Counted from the stretch's first letter, positions 22,854-32,382 are shown. The stretch: DNA of 38,742 nucleotides from an uncultured Parabacteroides sp. (GCA_900770835.1 CAAGLQ010000150.1:1-38742); one strand, 5' to 3'. Made by a program: numbers and translations. Notes: generated by a model not told the origin, from the letters alone.

Positions 22854-24581
22854 ATGCAATTGGATCATTCAAAAGAGGCTATTATTTTTTTATTGGGGCG
22901 AACACCTTCCCGTCCGATGGACGGGAAGGTTTGTGAACGGATTTGTGGCGAACTTCGGGTCGTTTCTACGGCGAGTGAACTCGCAGCGTGTGTCAAATCG
23001 TATATTCCAGCACTGTTTGAAGCTTACTCCTATGATCTGTTAGATGCACTTCAGCCAACATTGTCATCGGCTGTGTGGAGGGATCATGGGGTGCTTTTCT
23101 ATCCTACCGAGATTCCAGATAGGGGACCGAATGAGTTTGTTGTGATTGGAGATGGGAATAGAGTGGTTAGGCAAAATGTTGAGAAAGAGGTGACTTACTG
23201 TGGGGATGTTATCGTGAATGTATCTTGCGGTGTGGCGCATGTCATGGATACAGCGAGTTGGGTTAATGTGTCTAATCATGCCAAAGCGGATGTGCATGGG
23301 CATACTCGGACTAATGTGTATGATCAGGCTCAAGTTAGCTATCATGATTTCGCTAAAGGTGCGGCTTATGATAATGCGGTGATTCATGCGCATGATTATT
23401 CCTTGGTTGATGCAGGACACGATAATGTGACTTTGCATGCGCACGACCAATCTCAATTCTACGTTGGGTTGGGGCAGCCTGAGATTTTTGTGGATGGCTC
23501 AGCAAGGGGATATATCGGGGTGGAGAGCATTCCTACGAGACCGATTGTGATACATGCTAGCGGCGAGGGTTTGTTGTATGTCAAGGGTGTACAGCCTGAA
23601 CATATTGTTGTTCAAACCTCCCACTATGTGGGCACTGTTATCCGGGGTGAGGATCTATCTCATGCGGAAGGTTTGGCGATGGATATCGTTATTCCTCGAT
23701 TTGGTAACACTACGTTAGAAGAGGCGGGCATCTTGCAACCGTTGGAGCTGGATGTGGTCAAAGAGGAGCTTCTGCCCTATTTAAATGGCGTGGGTTCTTC
23801 AATGAAGCAGGAGGTTTTACGTGCTTCAAACGAAAGGGAAATATGTCAGTTATTGGCTGCATCGATGTCCACACTGATTACGAATGGTCTAACAGGCGAT
23901 TTTCTGAGGCGTCATTTTACGGAAGGGGCACTGGAGGATAGCTTGATCCATGCGTATAATCGTACGGAGGCGGAACGCTTGAATCGCTCCGCTGCGGGGA
24001 CGCATCACTTCTTTGGTAGCCAATTGGTGCATGGGGATTGGTATGGTGGTTCAGTCATTGGCCATGAACGAGTGGCCGTGATTGGTGATCAACGTCGGAA
24101 TACGATCATGCTGGATCAGGAGGCCTGCGGTATCACTTTGAACAATGGCCATATCACCGCATATGGCCAAAGCAAAACGCTGTGCTTAGACGATAGCTCG
24201 GTTCAAACGAACGACCAGGCTATGGCACAGTTACAAGGGCATTCCAGAGCATGGTGCTATGGTCAGTCACACATCCATGGCTATGGACGCTCCTACGTGG
24301 ATGCTTTGGATGATGCTGTGGTCTATCTAAACGACAAGTGTAGCGCTACAGTGAATGATCGAGTACGGGTGTTGGCTGAGGGCGAGAACTTCATCCATGC
24401 TAAGGGTGAATCGGTCATTGGTTATGCACCCTTCCATCCCTCCGTGAAGGTCACTGTGGCTAAAGACTCGGATCATGCGAAAGTGATAGCGTTCAGCAAT
24501 AGCAAGGAGTACATCGATTATCGCAACTCACTGGATCGTCGCAGGCAGCAGGATCAGGCACATAGGCTGAAGATGATTTGA
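22854..24581 (+). CDS. Beta-helix repeat protein, family member 1 (575 aa)
   Basis: Start ATG 22854, by comparison with paralogs (MQLDHSKEAI here, MTFEDSKQAI and MTIDQSKQEI there). Residues 1-100 are a helical cap with a conserved STASELAACV and a GVLFYPTEIP segment. About 105-215 hold short repeats of 8 residues, with hydrophobic-x-Ala/Gly-x-Asp patterns (HDFAKGAAYDNAVIHAHD), as in a parallel beta-helix. About 320-390 form a second helical unit with NGLTGDFLRRHFTE and HHFFGSQLVHG. About 410-540 hold a second repeat block (HSRAWCYGQSHIHGYG). No signal peptide. Probably a cytoplasmic or non-classically exported trimeric or single-chain helix; the function is unknown. Confidence 0.78.
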   Translation: MQLDHSKEAIIFLLGRTPSRPMDGKVCERICGELRVVSTASELAACVKSYIPALFEAYSYDLLDALQPTLSSAVWRDHGVLFYPTEIPDRGPNEFVVIGDGNRVVRQNVEKEVTYCGDVIVNVSCGVAHVMDTASWVNVSNHAKADVHGHTRTNVYDQAQVSYHDFAKGAAYDNAVIHAHDYSLVDAGHDNVTLHAHDQSQFYVGLGQPEIFVDGSARGYIGVESIPTRPIVIHASGEGLLYVKGVQPEHIVVQTSHYVGTVIRGEDLSHAEGLAMDIVIPRFGNTTLEEAGILQPLELDVVKEELLPYLNGVGSSMKQEVLRASNEREICQLLAASMSTLITNGLTGDFLRRHFTEGALEDSLIHAYNRTEAERLNRSAAGTHHFFGSQLVHGDWYGGSVIGHERVAVIGDQRRNTIMLDQEACGITLNNGHITAYGQSKTLCLDDSSVQTNDQAMAQLQGHSRAWCYGQSHIHGYGRSYVDALDDAVVYLNDKCSATVNDRVRVLAEGENFIHAKGESVIGYAPFHPSVKVTVAKDSDHAKVIAFSNSKEYIDYRNSLDRRRQQDQAHRLKMI

Positions 24582-24660
24582 CCGGTGTTGCTTGATGGTG
24601 CTATGGTTGCCGAGTTGAGACTAACGTTCGTTAATAGGCCGTTGTTTTCGTCTGGTTTTC

Positions 24661-24691
24661 TTGCAGTTGCGAGAAAAATTCGCTATATTTG
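24661..24691 (+). promoter_or_regulatory. Promoter of the DUF1848 gene
   Basis: TTG at 24661-24663, 20 bases, then TATATTTG at 24684-24691. An ideal Bacteroidetes promoter; the ATG at 24713 follows after 21 bases. Confidence 0.85.
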
Positions 24692-24712
24692 TGTGTGATA
24701 ATTGAATTGGTT

Positions 24713-25774
24713 ATGGCAAGTTGGACGAAGGCGTGGTTACCATGCGAGAATGGTGAGTTGGTGGAGATGGTTTTGCCTGAGGTGATCTCGGCAAGCCGTA
24801 GTACGGATATTCCGGCATTCTATGCGGATTGGTTCTTTCATCGGCTCAAGGTAGGCTACTCGGCGTGGACGAATCCGTTCAATGGGGTGCGTAGTTACGT
24901 ATCTTATCAGCATACACGTTTCATTGTTTTTTGGTCTAAGAATCCTCGACCGCTCCTCTCCCATTTGGCTGAGTTGGAGGAGCGAGGTATCGATTGCTAC
25001 ATTCAATATACGCTTAACGATTATCACCTGGAGGGGCTGGAACCGGAGGTTCGACCGCTGGGTGAGCGGATCGATACCTTCAAACGGCTGGTGGATCGAC
25101 TGGGTTCTTCTCGGGTGATCTGGCGATTCGACCCGCTGATCCTGACGGATCAGATCACTCAAGATGCTTTGTTGGAGAAAGTCCAACGGATTGGGGAACA
25201 GCTGCGGGGTTATACCGAGAAATTGGTGTTTAGCTTCGCGGATATTGTCACTTATAAACGGGTGAAAGGAAATTTGGATCGGTTGGGCGTACATTATCGC
25301 GAATGGGATGAGACCTCTATGCGGCTGATGGCCGAAGGGCTGGCTCGCTTGAACCAATCTTGGGGCTTGAGGCTGGCGACCTGCGGCGAGCGAATCGACC
25401 TGACTGAGTTGGGGATTGAACGCAACCATTGCGTGGATGACGAACTGATGATCCGACTGGCTTACCGGGATAAGGCACTGATGGATTTTCTGAAAGTGCG
25501 CATTGAATCTATGCCTACTGCATCGCTATTTGATACCGAACCGGCATTACCAGCGGGTGCGATCCTTCTTCCGGATGGTCGTTACGCGGTGCGGGGCAAT
25601 AATCGGGACTCCGGTCAACGGCTCTATTGTGGCTGTATGCGTTCCAAAGACATTGGGGAATATAACACCTGCATTCATAGCTGTGCTTATTGCTATGCGA
25701 ACACATCTTCGGAGGCGGCACGGGCTAACTATAACCGGTTCAGATGCAAGCCTTTTGGCGAGTCGATTGGCTAA
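24713..25774 (+). CDS. DUF1848 family protein, probable iron-sulfur enzyme
   Basis: 353 aa. The ATG at 24713 (MASWTKAW) is chosen; an in-frame TTG upstream lies inside the -7 box. It matches the DUF1848 layout I know: an early SASRSTDIPAFYADWF, GYSAWTNPFNG, FIVFWSKNPRP, CYIQYTLNDY, VIWRFDPLIL and LVFSFADI. The C-terminus has a cysteine set YCGCMRSKDIG followed by CIHSCAYCYAN, whose C-x3-C-x2-C spacing is that of radical-SAM 4Fe-4S clusters. Substrate unknown for the family. It has its own promoter and interrupts the beta-helix gene series, so a functional link to them is unproven. Confidence 0.9.
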   Translation: MASWTKAWLPCENGELVEMVLPEVISASRSTDIPAFYADWFFHRLKVGYSAWTNPFNGVRSYVSYQHTRFIVFWSKNPRPLLSHLAELEERGIDCYIQYTLNDYHLEGLEPEVRPLGERIDTFKRLVDRLGSSRVIWRFDPLILTDQITQDALLEKVQRIGEQLRGYTEKLVFSFADIVTYKRVKGNLDRLGVHYREWDETSMRLMAEGLARLNQSWGLRLATCGERIDLTELGIERNHCVDDELMIRLAYRDKALMDFLKVRIESMPTASLFDTEPALPAGAILLPDGRYAVRGNNRDSGQRLYCGCMRSKDIGEYNTCIHSCAYCYANTSSEAARANYNRFRCKPFGESIG

Positions 25775-25830
25775 AGGGTGATCTTTGTATTTTTTAACGC
25801 TGTTTTGGAGCGTTGGTGGAGCTGGGCGGG

Positions 25831-25861
25831 TTGTCGGCTGATAGGGCTCTGTGTACCTTTG
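25831..25861 (+). promoter_or_regulatory. Promoter of beta-helix members 2-4
   Basis: TTG at 25831-25833, 20 bases, then TACCTTTG at 25854-25861. The ATG at 25884 follows 22 bases later. The frame is open through the box, but the box supports the downstream start. Confidence 0.8.
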
Positions 25862-25883
25862 CCTCTATCAAAACCAAAGGACT

Positions 25884-27617
25884 ATGACTTTCGAAGACTC
25901 AAAACAGGCCATTGTTTCGCTGTTAGATCGGATGCCCTCGCATCCGCTGAATCATGAATTACGTGCAGCGGTGATTGCTCACGTTGATCAAGCCGACACC
26001 GCAAGTGAACTTGCGGGTTGCTTGGTAGCATTTATTCCCCAGCTATTTGATGCGTATGGTCTAGTGCTGACACAGACATTGAAACAGACTCTTTCTCCCG
26101 AATGCTGGCAAACACAAGGGGTGCTATTCGATCCAGCTACTATCCCCTCAGGCGGACCGGATACGTATATCGTATTAGCTGATTCGTCTTTTGTTGTACA
26201 AGAGGTGAATAAGGAGGTGACTTACTTGGGCAATGTGAATGCCACGATTTCGGTGGGTACCGCACATATTATGGATTCGGCAGGTGAGGTGAATGCCATA
26301 GGTCATGCCAAGGTGTATGCACAGGGGACATCACAAGTGTATGCTTCTGAGGAGTCGGAGGTTTTCTACCGGGATCGTTCCCGAGGACTGGCCCGTGATA
26401 AGGCTGTCGTGCATGCGAACGATCGCTCCTATGTCTGTGTCAGTGAGGGTAGCGTAACCCTCTATGCGCATGACATGGCGCAATATCAGGTGCTCAACGG
26501 TAGGACGACGGTTATCGCGGATGGCTCTTCTCGGGGCATAATAGCTCCCATACCACAGTTTAAGGAGTGTATCCGTGCGCATCTGAGCGATCAATGCTTG
26601 CTCTTTACTAAAAAGGATGAGAATCAGGCGGTAGTGGTTGAGACGGAACAATTCTCTGGCACGCATATCTCATGGGATAACTATCACATGAATACGGCTA
26701 CGTTATTAGATATGTGTGCTCCTCGCCACTTAGGGCCGAGCCCGAAAGAGATCGGGTTGGACTGTCCTCTGGGTATCGATCAGCTGAAAAACGATTTGAA
26801 GGCATCCATTGACGGCCGTATGTCATCGTTTGAAACAGATTTTCTATTTCAGTCAAAGGATGAACGCACATTGTGCTTCCGCATGGTACCTCTCCTACCC
26901 CAATTAGTTACGAACGGTCTGACGGGTGAGTTTCTACGGACGCATTTTACAGAGGCCACGCTGGAGGAGAACTTGATCCATGCGTTTAGCAGACCGGAAG
27001 CGGAACGGGGTAATCGCCACGAGAGGGGCACGCACTATTTCTTCGGGGACCAGCTGGTGCATGGCAACCGCTATGGAGGCGATGTGGTCTGTTATGAGCA
27101 TGCGTTACTGGTCTCTGACAATAGGCATAAAACGCACAAGGTGGCTGGTGAGGCCGATGGTATCTCCATAGGGACTGGGAATTTGGAATTGCACGGTGAG
27201 GGACGGGCGATCGGATTGGATCATTCCTACATCACCGCAGGGGATCAGGCCCATGTATATACCTATGGGCATTGTTTTGTCAAAGCGACGGGGCATGCCT
27301 GGGTGGAGGCACACCAAGCGTGCAGTGTTGAAGGAGGCGATCATTGCCGGGTGTACGTGGACGGGGATTGTAAAGCGCAGTTGGGTGATTATGCCGTGGC
27401 ACAGGTGCAGGATAGCAACTATGTGGTGGCGGATGATCATGCGATTGTGGGATACCGTGAGGTGCATCCGGATAGTCAGCAGGTGGTGAAAGCCTTATCC
27501 CCAACTGTTCAGGTGCATAAGCTGAATACGGAGAAAGAGCGGGAGAAGTTTAATGCGCTGTATTTAGCGGATAGGCCTGCCGCGAACAGGCAGAAAGGGC
27601 GTATTCATATAATGTGA
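25884..27617 (+). CDS. Beta-helix repeat protein, family member 2 (577 aa)
   Basis: Same architecture as member 1: an N-terminal helical cap (DSKQAIVSLLDRMPSHPL, TASELAGCLV, GVLFDPATIPSGGP), a first repeat block at about 110-215 (GHAKVYAQGTSQVYASEESE, KAVVHANDRSYV), a helical linker with NGLTGEFLRTHFTE at about 350, THYFFGDQLVHG, then a second repeat block to about 545 (LHGEGRAIGLDHSYITAGDQ, GHAWVEAHQACSVEGGDH). No signal peptide or membrane segment. Clearly paralogous to its neighbours over its full length. Starts a transcript that probably also covers the genes at 27648 and 29426. Confidence 0.8.
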   Translation: MTFEDSKQAIVSLLDRMPSHPLNHELRAAVIAHVDQADTASELAGCLVAFIPQLFDAYGLVLTQTLKQTLSPECWQTQGVLFDPATIPSGGPDTYIVLADSSFVVQEVNKEVTYLGNVNATISVGTAHIMDSAGEVNAIGHAKVYAQGTSQVYASEESEVFYRDRSRGLARDKAVVHANDRSYVCVSEGSVTLYAHDMAQYQVLNGRTTVIADGSSRGIIAPIPQFKECIRAHLSDQCLLFTKKDENQAVVVETEQFSGTHISWDNYHMNTATLLDMCAPRHLGPSPKEIGLDCPLGIDQLKNDLKASIDGRMSSFETDFLFQSKDERTLCFRMVPLLPQLVTNGLTGEFLRTHFTEATLEENLIHAFSRPEAERGNRHERGTHYFFGDQLVHGNRYGGDVVCYEHALLVSDNRHKTHKVAGEADGISIGTGNLELHGEGRAIGLDHSYITAGDQAHVYTYGHCFVKATGHAWVEAHQACSVEGGDHCRVYVDGDCKAQLGDYAVAQVQDSNYVVADDHAIVGYREVHPDSQQVVKALSPTVQVHKLNTEKEREKFNALYLADRPAANRQKGRIHIM

Positions 27618-27647
27618 CCTTTATTTTTGTTTTACTTTTTATACCAA

Positions 27648-29366
27648 ATGGCTATGACTATCGATCAATCAAAGCAGGAGATTTTATCCTTGTTGAACAG
27701 GTGTCCCTCCCATCCATTGGATGAAAGGGTTCGTTCGGAATTGGCTTCGGGTCTATCTGAGGCTTCTACGGCGAGCGAGCTCGCAGCATGTGTGGCGGAT
27801 TATATAGGGGAGTTATTCGAAGCCTATGGGTATGAGCTCATCGATGTGTTGAAGCTTACGCTGACACCCCAAGTGTGGCAAAAACAAGGAGTACTGTTCA
27901 ATCCGCTAAACATCCCTGCGGATGGGCCAGACAGCTATATCGCTTTGCACGATGGGGCGTATGTGGTGGAACAGGCAGTGGACAAATGTGTCATCTATTA
28001 TGGAGATCCTTTACTAAGCGTAGGTGCTGGGGAGGCACATGTGATGGACTCCGCTAACGATATACAGGTCAATAACCAGGCAAAGGCTTATGTATATGGC
28101 TCAACTCGCTGCAACGCCTATGATCAGGCAGAGGTATTCTATCGGGATCAATCCCGCGGTGAGGTTTTCCACGATGCGGTGGTGCATGCGTGTGACCGTT
28201 CCTATGTCATCGTGGGCCATGATCGGGTGACCCTGTACGCACAGGATCAGGCGATGTTCTTGGCTTCCTACGGGAGTCCGACTATTAATATGTCAGGACA
28301 CTGTAGGGGATATATCAATTTGGATAGTTATCCACGGACTCCGGTGTGTGTGCAGCTGTCGGATAGCTGCGTGCTGTATGCTAAGGGTCTGCGAGAGGAG
28401 GACATCCGAATAAAGGAAGAGGGCTTCAAAGGGACAATCATTCGTGGCGAAGGCCTGGAACCCGCAGAGGGTATGCTGATGGATTTGATCATTCCAAAAG
28501 CGTTAAGAAGAGGTGTAAGGGAGGATCGGCAGGAGGTGCCATTATCTTTGGAACAGCTGAAAGCGGATTTATGTGTGTATTTGCCGGAAGATCGATTCTA
28601 TGCTATTTCACAAGCGACCTCTGAAACGGAGGTGTGTCAACGAATGACTCCGTATATGCAGACCATGGTGGATAATGGATTGACGGGTGCATTCCTTAGA
28701 AGTCACTTCACCGAAGAATGTCTTAATGCCAACGGCATCCATGCATTTAGCGCTCCTAGGCTGGAGCCTGACCTCTCGGCGGCGGATACGCACTACTTCT
28801 TTGGTGAGCAACTGGTACAGGCTTCCGATTTTCCTCACATGGTCATGGGCTTTGAGAAGACGCTCGTCATTGCGAATGGTCCGAGTCAATATGTGCTCCT
28901 GCAGCAGGAGGCTTCGGGTATCGCTGTAGGTAGTGGCCAACTACAGGCATACGGCTCAGGACAGGTGCTTGGGCTGGACGCCAGCCATGTGCGCGTGGAC
29001 GAAAAGGTCGAGGCCCGGCTGTTGGGCAATAGCCACGGCTGGGCTTGTGGTCAGTCCCGTGTTTATGGCTATGACAGTTCTGAAGTGGTGGGTCAAGGCC
29101 AAGCGTCTTTGGTGCTCTGCCACGAGAGCCGGGCAACCGTGCACGACCAGGTGCGGGCGCTGGTGGGGGGCCATAACGAGATCATCGCCCATGGGGACGC
29201 AACGATTGGGTATAATCCCCAAAATGTGTATGTGCATCCGACAATCAAGAAGGAGTCCGAAGGAGTAAAGGTATTGGAGCTTGATACGCCTGAAGCGTTT
29301 AGACAGTTCACCCAGTTGTTTGATCAACAGACTGGGCGTGTGTCGGGTGTAGGGGTACAACGGTAG
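27648..29366 (+). CDS. Beta-helix repeat protein, family member 3 (572 aa)
   Basis: The ATG at 27648 (MAMTIDQSK) is used; the ATG at 27654 aligns exactly with paralog starts and is equally possible. It begins 30 bases after member 2. Conserved parts: STASELAACVADYI, GVLFNPLNIPADGPDSYIAL, first repeats (QAKAYVYGSTRCNAYDQAE, HDAVVHACDRSYV), linker NGLTGAFLRSHFTEE, THYFFGEQLV, second repeats (GSGQLQAYGSGQVLGLDASH, GHNEIIAHGDATIGY). It is the closest relative of member 2. It shows the same absence of export signals, and the repeated GYNP/GYRE/GYAP end of the second block is shared among members 1-3. Confidence 0.8.
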   Translation: MAMTIDQSKQEILSLLNRCPSHPLDERVRSELASGLSEASTASELAACVADYIGELFEAYGYELIDVLKLTLTPQVWQKQGVLFNPLNIPADGPDSYIALHDGAYVVEQAVDKCVIYYGDPLLSVGAGEAHVMDSANDIQVNNQAKAYVYGSTRCNAYDQAEVFYRDQSRGEVFHDAVVHACDRSYVIVGHDRVTLYAQDQAMFLASYGSPTINMSGHCRGYINLDSYPRTPVCVQLSDSCVLYAKGLREEDIRIKEEGFKGTIIRGEGLEPAEGMLMDLIIPKALRRGVREDRQEVPLSLEQLKADLCVYLPEDRFYAISQATSETEVCQRMTPYMQTMVDNGLTGAFLRSHFTEECLNANGIHAFSAPRLEPDLSAADTHYFFGEQLVQASDFPHMVMGFEKTLVIANGPSQYVLLQQEASGIAVGSGQLQAYGSGQVLGLDASHVRVDEKVEARLLGNSHGWACGQSRVYGYDSSEVVGQGQASLVLCHESRATVHDQVRALVGGHNEIIAHGDATIGYNPQNVYVHPTIKKESEGVKVLELDTPEAFRQFTQLFDQQTGRVSGVGVQR

Positions 29367-29425
29367 GGGAATATAGTGTGGATAGGGGTTATGATTGGAT
29401 GGAATGTAACTAAAACCTTGAGTAT

Positions 29426-31114
29426 ATGTATTTGAATTTTGAAGAGACAAAACAGGCTTTTCTCACGCTCTTGGAGAGGTGCAAGTGTTATCGGCCGATT
29501 GAACTGCGTACTCGCTTGCGTATCGAAAAAGGACTGCGTGACTCGCAAACAGTGAATGACCTCACTGAGTGTGTGGCTAACTATATGGATGAGCTGTATG
29601 CGGCCTACAAAAACTGGTTTCTGGAGTTGGTGCGAGAGAGCTTGTCTCCGGAGGACTGGAAGGCACAAAACATTCACTTTAATGTACCTCATAATCCTTT
29701 CCCGTGGCCTGAAAGAGTAAAATATATTGTCGTTTCGGATGGATCCATGGAAATGACTCAGGATTATGCGGGAAGAATCACCTATTATGGCAACGTTAAT
29801 TTGACCGTCCTACGGGGTATTGCCATCGTGAAAGGTACCTCTTATCCCGTAAAAGCGTATAAGAAATCCAACGTATGCGCAGAAGGCGAGACAACGGTGA
29901 TCGCAACCGATGGGTCTTATGTTGTTTTGAAGGATTATGCGAAAGTTGAAGCATCAGGGACATGCGAGATTGATGCGAAAGATCATGCTTTTGTGGAATC
30001 GAGAAGCAACCGTGTCAGGATATCGGCGAGATGTGATAGTCAGGTTTTGATACATGGAGGTTTCGAACAATTAGAGCTGAAGGACAACGCAAGATGCGTG
30101 ATTCTCGGTGACGGGTCTGTTGATCGTCCGATTGTGGCTGACATGTGGTTTGATACACTGTTGTTTACTTATGTGATGGATGTAGAGCTTATTCACAGAA
30201 AAAACCGCAACTGTGGTATCATTCTTGCGGCAGAAGATTATCACCTTTCTGCGAAAGAGTTGTGTGACTTGATTGTTCCGCGTCACAATAGGGAATACAA
30301 ATTTCAGGCGCAATGCATCGAGGTTCCATTAGAACTCTCTCGGCTGAAAAAGGACTTGGCCCCCTATTTGGCAAGTGTTGTTGATGAGCTGGATCTGAAA
30401 GCTATGGAGTTGGCCAAGGATGAGAAAGAGGTTTGTAACATCGTCAAAGACAATTTAATTCCACTCAGAAATAAAGGGCTGGATGGTGAATTTTTGCGTA
30501 GTCACTTCACGAATTTGACCTTATTGGGTTGTGGAATATATAGTGGAGTCTATCCATCTCATTGGGCTTTTAGAGCAGACCATTTTAATCCGAAATACTA
30601 TTTTGGGGATCGCTTAGTTTTCGTGGATGAGTATGGTGGGAAATTGTATGGCTTTGAAAATACGTTGTTTTTGTCGAATTGCTTTGGCAACCATATTGAT
30701 CATGCCGATAAGATCGTTAAAATGGTCAGCAGTAATCTCGAAAGAGTCATGTTAGCTGACAATAGCACGCTCATTGACTATAAGCAAAAAGACACTGCTG
30801 AATACACCAACGCATCAGTGAATGAGTTGTCGGAGGTTGAACCCTTGTTGAAGGATGAATGTATTCCTGAGGAATGTACGGATAACCCGATTGAGGATCC
30901 ACTATCAGTGCATCCATGTTCAGAAGATGACATGGCCATGATCGATGAGACTGTTCCTGATGGGTTGGACGCATCAATAACAGTGGTTGAGCCTGAACTA
31001 AGTGAAGAAATAACGTGCATGCCTAACGAAGAGTCTGACGTATGCGAAAGTGAGGACCTTTCAGAGGATACGGAGTGTGAGGATCCAATAGCCAGAAACG
31101 ATAGGGAATGGTGA
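29426..31114 (+). CDS. Divergent beta-helix family member 4 with acidic tail (562 aa)
   Basis: The first 440 residues follow the family: FEETKQAFLTLLERCK, NDLTECVANYMDELY, FNVPHNPFPW instead of the usual LFNP motif, repeats at about 115-230 (GETTVIATDGSYVVLKDYAK, GTCEIDAKDHAFVESRS), linker LDGEFLRSHFTNL and PKYYFGDRLVF. The second repeat block is missing; instead, from about 445 to the end, there is an acidic Glu/Asp/Pro-rich and Cys-containing tail (SELSEVEPLLKD, CSEDDMAMIDE, SEDLSEDTECED), likely disordered. Base usage appears more A/T-rich than in members 1-3. This member may be specialised or decaying. It ends just before the shared terminator at 31194. Confidence 0.75.
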   Translation: MYLNFEETKQAFLTLLERCKCYRPIELRTRLRIEKGLRDSQTVNDLTECVANYMDELYAAYKNWFLELVRESLSPEDWKAQNIHFNVPHNPFPWPERVKYIVVSDGSMEMTQDYAGRITYYGNVNLTVLRGIAIVKGTSYPVKAYKKSNVCAEGETTVIATDGSYVVLKDYAKVEASGTCEIDAKDHAFVESRSNRVRISARCDSQVLIHGGFEQLELKDNARCVILGDGSVDRPIVADMWFDTLLFTYVMDVELIHRKNRNCGIILAAEDYHLSAKELCDLIVPRHNREYKFQAQCIEVPLELSRLKKDLAPYLASVVDELDLKAMELAKDEKEVCNIVKDNLIPLRNKGLDGEFLRSHFTNLTLLGCGIYSGVYPSHWAFRADHFNPKYYFGDRLVFVDEYGGKLYGFENTLFLSNCFGNHIDHADKIVKMVSSNLERVMLADNSTLIDYKQKDTAEYTNASVNELSEVEPLLKDECIPEECTDNPIEDPLSVHPCSEDDMAMIDETVPDGLDASITVVEPELSEEITCMPNEESDVCESEDLSEDTECEDPIARNDREW

Positions 31115-31193
31115 TAGATTTGACTGTTGTGTAATCATGGTAGTAGGTTGGGTAGTGTAGCGATTTGACTGCATCTATGGATCTTAATTGGTA

Positions 31194-31229
31194 AAGCCGG
31201 CAGGAGTTTTTCATGACTCTTGCCGGCTT
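31194..31229. terminator. Bidirectional terminator between converging blocks
   Basis: 14-bp stem with one G-T pair: AAGCCGGCAGGAGT at 31194-31207, ACTCTTGCCGGCTT at 31216-31229, loop of eight bases. It lies between the stop of the plus-strand block (31114) and that of the minus-strand block (31237) and probably serves both. Confidence 0.85.
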
Positions 31230-31236
31230 AGTCTGT

Positions 31237-32355
31237 CTAACGTCCTCGTTGTTGCTTGGGTTGTTGGGTTATTTCGTTTGCGGGTTTGTAGGTCAGATGG
31301 TGCTTCTCCGCTAAATGGGCCAAGGCTTTCTGCACCTCTTTGGAAGGATAGGACTGGGGCAGGTTGCGGATCAGGGTTTCTGCCTGCCGCGCATCAAAGG
31401 CTTGATGCCCGATTAGGTAGGTCAATTCCGCATCCGTGAATTGTGCTTCTTCCAATAACCGGGCGGAGAGGTTGACTACTGCGCTTAGTGATCGGGACGC
31501 TGCGACTCGCACCATCTCAGGAGTTACCACCACAGGGGGCAGCTTTTGGATGTAATTGGGATCCTTCAACACGCATTGAAGCGCCAAGGGTGCTAATTGT
31601 GGCAATGTCTTCATGGCGATAGGCAACATCCGGTAATTCTCCGCAGTCAACAGAACTAGATTATCCGGATGGAGGTGCTCTCCGATTTGGGTCAATACGG
31701 TGGGGTCATGCAACAGGGCATCGACTTGGAAGGTGGCGTTTTCCCATAGGATGTTGGGTATATGGGGCTTAAGCTGGTCCCAGGCCTCGGCGGAGAAGTC
31801 CTCGATCGGGCACCAAGTTTCTGCTTGGAACAGTAGGGGGTCATTAGGCCGTACGGTCTGTATGGCTTGGGGCTGTTGAACCAGCAGCTGATGCAACTCC
31901 ATGGCGGTCTCGCAAACAAGTGGAGTCCCCTCGAAATGGCTCACATAGGACTTATAGCTGGTGGATCGCAGAGTGGGTTCTACATCGTTTAACCGATGCT
32001 GGGACAGGAACTCTTTCCACTCCTTCATATGGGTGGCGATGAATATCTCCGTGACTTGATCGCCTATGATGTTCATGGCCCAGTCTTTGGGTTGGGTCGA
32101 GCCATGTCGTGTTGCCCAATCTTTCAAGAAGTGATAATCGATCAACATGCCACTGGCGTGGTCGTTCATGCCGTTTTTGAGATGGATGACCTGCGTCTTG
32201 TTCGCTTCTGTGGGCTGGGGCAGAGGGGTTGGATGGGCCATCTCCTTCTCTCTCGCTTGGAGCTCAAGATCGGAGTAATCAATATAGAATTGATACACGT
32301 CATCCGGGTTGGAGAATCCCTCTGTGGCATTATAAGGCAAAGATAATCTAATCAT
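31237..32355 (-). CDS. Hypothetical protein, 372 aa
   Basis: I do not recognise it. ATG at 32355 (MIRLSLPYNATEGF). No signal peptide. The N-terminal part has a YQFYIDYSDLELQ segment. The middle is mixed alpha/beta. The C-terminal half (about 210-350) is helical with repeated short units such as HDPTVLTQIGEHLHPD, LPIAMKTLPQLAPLALQCVL and PEMVRVAASRSLSAVV, each pairing a helix with a Leu/Pro turn, perhaps an armadillo- or DUF4116-like solenoid. It is the last gene of the minus-strand block, 27 bases after the 136-aa gene, so probably acts with the beta-helix proteins. Ends in a basic KQQRGR tail. Confidence 0.7.
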   Translation of the reverse strand: MIRLSLPYNATEGFSNPDDVYQFYIDYSDLELQAREKEMAHPTPLPQPTEANKTQVIHLKNGMNDHASGMLIDYHFLKDWATRHGSTQPKDWAMNIIGDQVTEIFIATHMKEWKEFLSQHRLNDVEPTLRSTSYKSYVSHFEGTPLVCETAMELHQLLVQQPQAIQTVRPNDPLLFQAETWCPIEDFSAEAWDQLKPHIPNILWENATFQVDALLHDPTVLTQIGEHLHPDNLVLLTAENYRMLPIAMKTLPQLAPLALQCVLKDPNYIQKLPPVVVTPEMVRVAASRSLSAVVNLSARLLEEAQFTDAELTYLIGHQAFDARQAETLIRNLPQSYPSKEVQKALAHLAEKHHLTYKPANEITQQPKQQRGR

Positions 32356-32382
32356 GGGCTTACCCTTTAAAATTGCCTCGAT

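Noticed and set aside
25851..25883. Upstream extension of beta-helix member 2
   Set aside because: It runs through the TACCTTTG promoter box; the ATG at 25884 matches paralog starts.
27771..27784. Palindrome as a restriction or integrase site
   Set aside because: The arms differ in sequence between paralogs, so a fixed-sequence site is unlikely; kept only as a covariation observation.
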